Positions 8,908-13,291 of a DNA stretch of 13,291 bases are shown in pieces. The position numbers and the translations under genes were made by a program. Within the stretch, counting starts at the first letter, position 1, and each line of letters starts with the position of its first letter. The notes beneath the pieces were generated by a model. It saw only the letters and a program-made list of their open reading frames with translations. It ran no database searches and was not told the DNA's origin. The stretch comes from JAJAZB01 sp964244295. GTDB taxonomy: Bacteria; Bacteroidota; Bacteroidia; Cytophagales; Spirosomataceae. The stretch spans positions 1-13,291 of the forward strand of contig CAXTIG010000075.1 in assembly GCA_964244295.1 (NCBI GenBank), given 5' to 3'.

Positions 8908-10277
8908 GGATTAAATCGAATGGTCCCCAGCGCCCGTTGGGCGTCAATTTTACTGCTGAGTACTTGAAACAAGGCATTGTAGTACGACAGCCGCGCCGTG
9001 CGTAAATCAGACTCGGCGATGGTCACGTCGAGGTACGCCCGGATGCCCGACCGGTACTGCAAAGTGATAATCCGGTACACGTCCTGGGCGAGCGTCACGT
9101 TTTCGCTCAGGGCCAGAAAATTGGCCAGGTTGCCCTTGTACGCCGCCAGCGCCTGAGCGTACTCGGCCACCACCGAATTGGTCAGGGCCTGAATGTCCCA
9201 GTCCACCCGTTCGACCTGCAACTGGGCAATTTTTACCTGATGAATCCGCCGTCCACCCTGAAAAATGGGCAGGGCCAGGTTCAGGCCAATGTAAGAATTG
9301 GGGAAATTCTGGGAATACAGTTTCGCAAACTGAGAATTCTGATACAGAAAATTGTAGTAGCCGAAAGCCCCCACCGTCGGATAATACGCCCAGCGGTTGT
9401 AGAGCACGTTGGCCTCCTGCAAACGCCGCTGGGTTTGCAAAAGCTGGTACTCAATCCGGGTCCGAACGTCTACTTTCTGCGTCGTATCAAACTCAATTTC
9501 CGCCGCCGTTTGCAGCGTGTCGTACGCCAGAATCAACGAACCGTCGGGCGGGTAGCCGATGGCTTGTTTCAAAATCTGGTACTTGGCCGCCGTTTGTTCC
9601 TGGTATTGCTTGCGTTGCGCTTTGGTGTTGTTGAGCGTGATGGTGGCACGTTGCGAATCCGTTTTGTCCACCACGCCGCTTTGGTATTGGTTGAGGGCAT
9701 CGCGTAGGTTTCGCTCCACGCGGGCGATGTCTTCGTTGATGATACTGGCCTGACGCTGGCTGAAAATCACGTCGTAAAACGCCCGGCTCACGTCGGCTGT
9801 TACGTTGATCTGATTTTGGATGGTCGTCTGGCGGGCTTGCAGGCGGGCCACGTCGGCGGTGCGGTTGGCCAGCAGCACGTCCCGGCTGAAGATGTTTTGA
9901 TTGACCGCCAACTGCAACGTCGAGGTGTTGGCTACCCCCGTGGTGATGGGGACCCGATCCGTGGACGTACTGCCCGGAGTGAGAATAGCCGCCGGAAACA
10001 ACTGAACGGGCAGCTTGAGGTAATGCTGAATGCTGTAATTAAACCCCACCTGCGGGTACCAGGCGGCCAGGGCACTGCGAATGGTACGGTCGGTGATGGC
10101 CTGGTCGATGACCGCCTGCCGAAGTACCGGCTGATGCCGTAGCGCATACTGAATGCAATCGGTAAGGGTAGCCGGGGCTAAGGTATCCGAAGGGGCCTGC
10201 GCCCACCCGCCGGGTGAACTCAGCACGCCCACGATTCCTGCCAGTACGCTGATTCGTAAAGAGTTGATGCAATTCAT
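8904..10277 (-). CDS. TolC-family outer-membrane efflux channel (OMF)
   Basis: This is the outer-membrane exit duct of the efflux system and the first gene of the operon. With the ATG at 10277 it has 457 residues, a normal length for the family. A signal peptide is visible (residues 1-28, ending GGWAQA). Two outer-membrane-efflux repeats follow, about 37-220 and 235-440. Each ends with the helical pattern typical of TolC proteins: SGVVDKTDSQRA in the first and SGIRAYLDVTIAESDLR in the second. The strand motif LNLALPIFQGGRR also fits the second barrel segment. There is no lipobox, unlike NodT-type relatives. The start is uncertain: a TTG at 10292 lies 7 bases after AGGAGG (10305-10300) and would add MLFSR before the same signal peptide. 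I prefer the ATG because TTG starts are rare and Shine-Dalgarno signals are seldom used in this phylum, but the alternative is real. No pump regulator gene is adjacent. Confidence 0.95.
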   Translation of the reverse strand: MNCINSLRISVLAGIVGVLSSPGGWAQAPSDTLAPATLTDCIQYALRHQPVLRQAVIDQAITDRTIRSALAAWYPQVGFNYSIQHYLKLPVQLFPAAILTPGSTSTDRVPITTGVANTSTLQLAVNQNIFSRDVLLANRTADVARLQARQTTIQNQINVTADVSRAFYDVIFSQRQASIINEDIARVERNLRDALNQYQSGVVDKTDSQRATITLNNTKAQRKQYQEQTAAKYQILKQAIGYPPDGSLILAYDTLQTAAEIEFDTTQKVDVRTRIEYQLLQTQRRLQEANVLYNRWAYYPTVGAFGYYNFLYQNSQFAKLYSQNFPNSYIGLNLALPIFQGGRRIHQVKIAQLQVERVDWDIQALTNSVVAEYAQALAAYKGNLANFLALSENVTLAQDVYRIITLQYRSGIRAYLDVTIAESDLRTARLSYYNALFQVLSSKIDAQRALGTIRFNP

Positions 10278-10299
10278 ACGGGAAAAAAGCAACCAAGCG

Positions 10300-10305
10300 C
10301 CTCCT
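10300..10305 (-). promoter_or_regulatory. Possible Shine-Dalgarno AGGAGG for an alternative TTG start of the TolC-like gene
   Basis: On the minus strand AGGAGG lies exactly 7 bases before the TTG at 10292 and 22 bases before the ATG at 10277. Spacing is ideal for the TTG and too long for the ATG. Both starts keep the signal peptide. A chance match cannot be excluded. Confidence 0.35.
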
Positions 10306-10328
10306 GCTGAACGATCCCTGTTTTTCTG

Positions 10329-10340
10329 ATTCCGAGGAAT
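10329..10340. promoter_or_regulatory. Candidate operator dyad ATTCC-N2-GGAAT upstream of the efflux operon
   Basis: A perfect inverted repeat with 5-base arms and a 2-base centre lies about 52 bases upstream of the TolC-like ATG, where a repressor or activator of the pump might bind. The arms are short and no regulator gene is in the window, so this is a weak call. Confidence 0.25.
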
Positions 10341-10524
10341 TGGATGCTAGCCTAAACGGAACCGGGTTCGGGTTTTCTAAGGCAATCGGGAAAAGAATAG
10401 TGCCGGACGGGTCCCGAAAACTTGCAACCCAGTCCGATTTCTGCCTTGAGTGGGCGGGTTAAGATGGGCAAATCAACCCGGCAAGGGGGCCGTTTTTACG
10501 GCCATCGACGCTTCTGCCGGGTGC

Positions 10525-10587
10525 CAGTCGCGACTGCCGGTTCTGCCGGAGAACTAGCCACCCGCCAAAACGAGTTGTACCGACAAC
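10525..10587. promoter_or_regulatory. Cluster of three dyads upstream of the flavin oxidoreductase gene
   Basis: Three perfect inverted repeats occur within 63 bases, ending 20 bases before the ATG at 10608. They are the 12-base palindrome CAGTCGCGACTG (10525-10536), GTTCT-N5-AGAAC (10540-10554) and GTTGT-N4-ACAAC (10574-10587). TGCCGG also recurs directly at 10515, 10535 and 10544. This looks like an operator region for a dimeric regulator, or nested hairpins in a leader transcript. No regulator is encoded nearby to pair with it. Confidence 0.35.
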
Positions 10588-10607
10588 CTGTATAAAAAAG
10601 ACCAATC

Positions 10608-11663
10608 ATGGAAGTAGGGATCAGCAGCTTCGGCGAAATCACGCCCGATGGAGTGGCCGGAAAAGCGCTACACGCGCACCAGCGGATGCAGGATTTACTG
10701 GAAGAAATAAAACTGGCCGACGAAGTCGGGCTGGATGTGTACGCACTGGGCGAACACCACCGCCCGGATTTTGTGATTTCGGCCCCCGAAGTGGCCCTGG
10801 CGGCGGCGGCAACCCTCACTAAAACCATCCGGCTGTCCAGTTCCGTGACGGTGCTCAGTTCGGCCGATCCGGTTCGGGTGTTTCAGAATTTTGCTTCCCT
10901 CGATTTAATCTCTAGTGGCCGGGCGGAGATCATGGCCGGGCGGGGGTCGTTCATCGAGTCCTTCCCGCTGTTTGGCTACGACCTCGGCGATTACGACGAG
11001 TTGTTCACCGAAAAGCTGGACTTGCTGCTCCGCATCAACGCAAGCGAATTCGTCACCTGGCGGGGGAACCACCGGGCACCGCTCGACCACCTGGCGGTGT
11101 ACCCGCGCCCCTACCAGGCCGCCCTTCCCATCTGGCTGGCGGTGGGTGGCACCCCGGCCTCGGCGGTGCGGGCGGGGCGACTGAACCTGCCCATGACCCT
11201 GGCCCTGCTGGGCGGCACGCCCGACCGCTTCGTGCCGCTGGTCGACCTGTACCGGCAATCGGCCCGGAACGCGGGGCACGACGTGGAGCGCTTGCCGCTG
11301 GCGATCAACTCCCATTGTTACGTGGCCGATGATTCCCAACGGGCGGCGGCGGAGTTTTACCCGCCCTACGAAGTGTTGATGAACCGGGTGGGCCGCGAGC
11401 GGGGCTGGTCGCCGATGGGCCGGGATCAGTTCGAGTACCTGCGGCAGCACGGGCCGCTGCTGGTGGGCAGTCCGCAGCAGGTGATCGATAAGATTCTCTG
11501 GTTTCACGAGTTGTTTCAGAATACCCGGTACCTGGCCCAACTCATCGGCGGCGATCAGATTCCTCACAAAAAGACGCTGCACGCCATTGAGCTATTCGGC
11601 ACCCAGGTAGCGCCGGTTATTCGTCGGGAAGTGGGGTTGAAATTGGAAACGCGTAAGGGCTGA
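10608..11663 (+). CDS. LLM-class (luciferase-like) flavin-dependent oxidoreductase
   Basis: This encodes 351 residues of the bacterial-luciferase-like fold, a TIM barrel that binds FMN or a related flavin and oxidises small organic substrates, usually with reduced flavin from a separate reductase. Visible hallmarks are GEHHRPDF at 48-55, VTVLSSADPVRVFQNFASLD at 80-99, the phosphate-site segment GRAEIMAGRGSFIESFPLFG at 104-123, and PIWLAVGGTP at 174-183. From memory, the last two blocks match the subgroup that includes the structure 2I7G (Agrobacterium Atu2631), for which no substrate is established to my knowledge. Length agrees with that subgroup. The ATG at 10608 is chosen because the conserved MEVGISSFGE strand starts there. 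The gene is divergent from the efflux operon and stands alone on its strand. Base composition is strongly GC-rich, like the host genes. A cytoplasmic location is expected, as no signal peptide is seen. Confidence 0.93.
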   Translation: MEVGISSFGEITPDGVAGKALHAHQRMQDLLEEIKLADEVGLDVYALGEHHRPDFVISAPEVALAAAATLTKTIRLSSSVTVLSSADPVRVFQNFASLDLISSGRAEIMAGRGSFIESFPLFGYDLGDYDELFTEKLDLLLRINASEFVTWRGNHRAPLDHLAVYPRPYQAALPIWLAVGGTPASAVRAGRLNLPMTLALLGGTPDRFVPLVDLYRQSARNAGHDVERLPLAINSHCYVADDSQRAAAEFYPPYEVLMNRVGRERGWSPMGRDQFEYLRQHGPLLVGSPQQVIDKILWFHELFQNTRYLAQLIGGDQIPHKKTLHAIELFGTQVAPVIRREVGLKLETRKG

Positions 11664-11801
11664 GGAGGGCTTGGGCTGGGAAGGGCAATGAAGCGACAAC
11701 CCGCCACACGGCCATTTTTTTCAAAGGGGAGCCTGATTTCAAGGAAAGACCGTCAGGCAGGAGGAAGCCATCGGCTTGCGGGAGCAATGACGAGGCAGTA
11801 T

Positions 11802-11918
11802 TTACAGACTGGTCCGTTTAATCGGGGCCGAATCGGCACCCATGCAGGTGCAACTCGTCAGCAGGGCCTGGAGGCTGGTCACGTTGCTGGCGTGGCTCGA
11901 ATCAGAAGAAGCGGGCAT
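11802..11918 (-). CDS. Possible small protein or peptide precursor, 38 residues
   Basis: An ATG-initiated frame of 38 codons ends in TAA. The translation is Ser/Thr-rich, starts MPASSDSSHASNV, contains a short Leu-rich stretch (TSLQALLTS) and a CxC pair in SCTCMG near residues 23-28, and ends SAPIKRTSL. Third codon positions are GC-rich, as in neighbouring real genes, and the antisense plus-strand frame is a poorer candidate. It lies 37 bases after the stop of another small frame on the same strand, and a hairpin precedes its ATG. It could be a small regulator, a modified-peptide precursor, the end of a decayed gene, or chance. I do not recognise the sequence, and no peptide-modifying enzyme is in view. 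Confidence 0.3.
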   Translation of the reverse strand: MPASSDSSHASNVTSLQALLTSCTCMGADSAPIKRTSL

Positions 11919-11923
11919 GGTCA

Positions 11924-11960
11924 AGTAAGTTTAGGGGTGGAAAATGGCCCGTAACTTACT
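11924..11960 (-). other. Inverted repeat between the two small frames
   Basis: Perfect 8-base arms AGTAAGTT and AACTTACT enclose a 21-base loop. On the minus strand the hairpin begins at the stop codon of the 48-residue frame and ends 5 bases before the ATG of the 38-residue frame. In a transcript it could hinder or couple translation. There is no T-run, so terminator function is unlikely. Confidence 0.3.
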
Positions 11961-12102
11961 GAGTGTCTGCGAAAGGAGGGATACCGTTCGATAGATGAGG
12001 GGGAATGCTTCGACCGGGAACGGTAAAAGCTCCCTTGGCTGCCTGCTGGAAGCGTAATCGCAGACTACGGGCATTGGGATCCAGCGTTGCAAAGTCGGAC
12101 AA
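11956..12102 (-). CDS. Possible small protein, 48 residues, or 3' remnant of a disrupted gene
   Basis: The minus-strand frame is open from 12165 to the TAA at 11956-11958 and contains no ATG. The only candidate start I note is a TTG at 12102, giving SDFATLDPNARSLRL after the initiator and ending IPPFADTQ. Composition is that of the GC-rich host, not of the AT-rich nuclease gene that begins just upstream. Two readings are possible: a small gene with a TTG start, or the surviving 3' end of a host gene whose 5' part was displaced when the AT-rich segment arrived. The translation is balanced and lacks the Arg/Gly bias of shadow frames, which is why I list it. It resembles no family I know. Confidence 0.25.
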   Translation of the reverse strand: MSDFATLDPNARSLRLRFQQAAKGAFTVPGRSIPPHLSNGIPPFADTQ

Positions 12103-12140
12103 CGTCTTTTTGAATGATAAACTGCATAGAGTAGGTCGTA

Positions 12141-13055
12141 TTATTGCTCTACAATCGAGAAGGGCTTACCCCGGCCTTGCACAATAATTTCATTTAAGTA
12201 AGAAATTGAGTACGCTCTTTGCAGTTGGGATAGCGAATTTTTCTTTACAATTTTAAGTCCTAAATTAATATGCCAAAGATGTTTTTCATAATTGGCTGGA
12301 GATACACCAAAGTGCTTTAAGATTAAAAGAGGCAACTTCAAAGTTTCTAATGTATGAACAGGCGGGTTAGGATCGCCAATGGTCGGAACGCGTTGAGGAA
12401 ATAAGTATATATCGGGGCAGGTACTATCTCCAATAATAGACTCTTCATTAGCATACTTTGGACAAGGTCTAGCTCGCGTGCCACATAGAACATCGCGAAA
12501 AAACACTACATCAACTTGCTTACCCCTTGCCGATAATTCATTTGTAATTCGCCTAACTATTGCCTTAGCAGCCTTCGAAGGAGGGTGTTGAATTGAGCCA
12601 TCTAAATGAGACCAAATACCAAATTCTTTTACCCTTCGAGGCCGGGCTGAAATGTTAATGGAATTTCCTTCTCCACCTTTCACTTCAATTATACACAGAT
12701 GATTCTCAGCCTGATCCAGATAAACCTCAAAATCCCACCTTTCTTTACTTGATAGATGGTCATAGTCATAAATTAACCCATTACTCTTCATTTTGGACAA
12801 AATGTCAGATACAAACTGTTCGCGACCTGGCGTTGATGAAGCGATATAAGTTCCTCTAATGCTTTCTATAGCTGAACGAAATACTAGGCCATCGTGATAA
12901 TCCTGAGGGTCAATTGAATTTTCTTTTAATATTTCGGGATGTTGAGAATTTAAAGTTTTAAGCAAATTTATTGTCGGTTGAATTTGCTGAATAACTTGAG
13001 GTTGATTTCGGCAAGGCAATGGATCGGCTAACTCAATCAATTTAGAATTTGCCAT
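12141..13055 (-). CDS. Probable PD-(D/E)XK-type nuclease (restriction or defence endonuclease-like)
   Basis: This encodes 304 residues from the ATG at 13055. Residues 108-126 hold a credible PD-(D/E)XK core: D108 in ERWDFEVYL, then a hydrophobic strand LCIIEVKGG with E124 and K126. E63 in AIESIRGTY may be the helix-one acidic residue. This core binds a metal and cleaves DNA in many restriction and repair enzymes. The C-terminal half has three cysteines: C191 in LCGTRARP, C198 in RPCPK and C213 in STCPD. It also has a Pro-rich stretch with VHTLETLKLP. There is no signal peptide or membrane helix. From memory, related proteins with CGT...RPCPK blocks are found as unnamed proteins, possibly beside DNA methyltransferases; I could not verify this. 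Base composition is far more AT-rich than the other genes here, which points to horizontal transfer. A same-strand frame ends 24 bases upstream, suggesting an operon extending beyond the window. It could be a type II restriction enzyme, a repair nuclease or another nuclease-fold protein. Confidence 0.7.
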   Translation of the reverse strand: MANSKLIELADPLPCRNQPQVIQQIQPTINLLKTLNSQHPEILKENSIDPQDYHDGLVFRSAIESIRGTYIASSTPGREQFVSDILSKMKSNGLIYDYDHLSSKERWDFEVYLDQAENHLCIIEVKGGEGNSINISARPRRVKEFGIWSHLDGSIQHPPSKAAKAIVRRITNELSARGKQVDVVFFRDVLCGTRARPCPKYANEESIIGDSTCPDIYLFPQRVPTIGDPNPPVHTLETLKLPLLILKHFGVSPANYEKHLWHINLGLKIVKKNSLSQLQRAYSISYLNEIIVQGRGKPFSIVEQ

Positions 13056-13079
13056 GATTTCAGAGATTTTCTCAGAAGT

Positions 13080-13250
13080 TTAGTTGTACAAGTCTATTTG
13101 TTTACCAAAAGAAATTTCTTGATCGGATTTTTTATCTCTATTTTCGCTCATGCCTGTGGTTCTAGTGGCTGCATACACCTCTGACCAGTTAACGAAATAA
13201 TTTTCGTAATACTCAGCGGGATAAGGACTCAATGATAATAGACTTGTCTT
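13080..13250 (-). pseudogene. Short or broken reading frame upstream of the nuclease gene
   Basis: On the minus strand this frame is open between two TAA codons (13251-13253 and 13080-13082) for 56 codons. It lacks an early ATG. A TTG at 13232 would give 50 residues containing SPYPAEYYENYFVNWSEVY and ending FGKQIDLYN. The translation has aromatic and charged patterning like a real protein C-terminus. The same frame continues beyond the TAA at 13251 to the right edge without another stop (11 codons plus S at the stop). It may therefore be the 3' end of a longer gene broken by one nonsense codon, or a genuine small gene with a TTG start. It ends 24 bases before the nuclease ATG, so the two may be cotranscribed. 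The family is not recognised. In a restriction system a methyltransferase or controller would be expected here, but the sequence does not show either. Confidence 0.35.
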
Positions 13251-13291
13251 TTAACTGTAAATCAACATTTTACAACCTCTGATTTTGCCTT

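Larger units (their letters stand above)
10278..10607. other. Divergent intergenic control region between efflux operon and flavin oxidoreductase gene
   Basis: These 330 bases separate two divergently transcribed units and must hold both promoters. I see no credible gene here; the minus-strand open frame at 10496-10828 runs antisense into the oxidoreductase and looks like a shadow. The region has an unusual density of short dyads. They are ATTCC-N2-GGAAT at 10329-10340, CGGGTT/AACCCG with a 14-base loop at 10455-10480, GGCCGT-TTTT-ACGGCC at 10488-10503, and three more close to the oxidoreductase start. No unambiguous Bacteroidota promoter (TTTG then TAnnTTTG) was found on either strand. The AT-rich TATAAAAAAG at 10591-10600 is close to the oxidoreductase start and may be part of its leader or promoter. 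Confidence 0.6.
11664..12140. other. Gene-poor interval of 477 bases with two possible small minus-strand frames
   Basis: No gene of standard length is supported here. The plus-strand frames at 11688-11954 and 12005-12187 have Arg/Gly-rich, structureless translations and look like shadows. Two short minus-strand frames (11802-11918 and 11956-12102) read more like protein and are listed separately. An inverted repeat GCCTGA/TCAGGC with a 16-base loop sits at 11731-11758 but has no T-run on either side, so it is not a convincing terminator. No tRNA fold was recognised. The base composition changes from GC-rich to AT-rich at the right end of this interval, near 12110. Confidence 0.6.
12110..13291. 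other. AT-rich segment, probable edge of a horizontally acquired island
   Basis: From about 12110 to the right edge the sequence is visibly AT-rich (about one third GC in a sampled line near 12181-12240), against well over half GC in the efflux and oxidoreductase genes. It contains the nuclease-like gene and the short upstream frame. No integrase, transposase, tRNA or long terminal repeat was seen. AATGATAA occurs at 12113-12120 and again at 13231-13238, but 8 AT-only bases can recur by chance. Confidence 0.6.

Noticed and set aside
10488..10503. GGCCGT-TTTT-ACGGCC hairpin as a terminator
   Set aside because: It is a perfect 6-base stem with a 4-base loop, but no T-run follows on either strand and no gene ends nearby.
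10905..11582. 225-codon minus-strand frame
   Set aside because: It lies antisense within the well-supported flavin oxidoreductase gene and is rich in Arg, Gln, His and Pro without a fold signature.
11802..11918. Methanobactin-like precursor, from the SCTCMG motif
   Set aside because: The resemblance is limited to a short Cys motif, which lies mid-peptide and not at the end, and no MbnB/MbnC-type partner is in the window.
11688..11954. 88-codon plus-strand frame after the oxidoreductase
   Set aside because: The Arg/Gly/His-rich translation has no hydrophobic core pattern, and the opposite strand gives better codon composition.

Overview
The window looks like chromosomal DNA from a GC-rich member of the Bacteroidota, most likely a Cytophagales relative of Spirosoma or Larkinella. 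This is an inference. It rests on the double-FtsX permease style, start sites mostly without clear Shine-Dalgarno motifs, an OMF-adaptor-RND operon order common in that group, and VWA-protein linkers of the 'DTVYV(E/D)R' type. No rRNA, tRNA, CRISPR array, transposase or integrase was recognised.

Layout. (1) Positions 2-1543 (+) hold the C-terminal 513 residues of a MacB/FtsX-type ABC transporter permease cut by the left edge. (2) Positions 1597-4359 (-) encode an exported 920-residue protein with a C-terminal von Willebrand A domain. Its N-terminal two thirds appear to be two diverged copies of one helical domain of about 300 residues, which I do not recognise. (3) Positions 10277 down to 4512 (-) form a compact three-gene tripartite efflux operon: TolC-like outer-membrane factor, lipoprotein membrane-fusion adaptor and HAE1-type RND pump. 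The joints are a 4-base overlap and a 13-base gap. (4) Positions 10278-10607 are a divergent control region rich in short dyads. (5) Positions 10608-11663 (+) encode a luciferase-like flavin-dependent oxidoreductase. (6) Positions 11664-12140 lack a standard gene but carry two possible small minus-strand reading frames. (7) From about 12110 to the right edge the DNA becomes markedly AT-rich. This part holds a 304-residue protein with a PD-(D/E)XK-type nuclease signature, preceded by a short, possibly broken reading frame that runs toward the right edge.

How it works together. The three minus-strand pump genes should make one export machine spanning both membranes. The partial ABC permease and the VWA protein are envelope proteins with no demonstrable link to it. 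The most unusual part is the AT-rich right end. A nuclease-like protein of foreign composition, with a same-strand frame 24 bases upstream, looks like the edge of a horizontally acquired restriction or defence island whose partner genes lie outside the window. I cannot name its family with certainty. The duplicated-domain VWA protein and the two small reading frames are the other items worth following.
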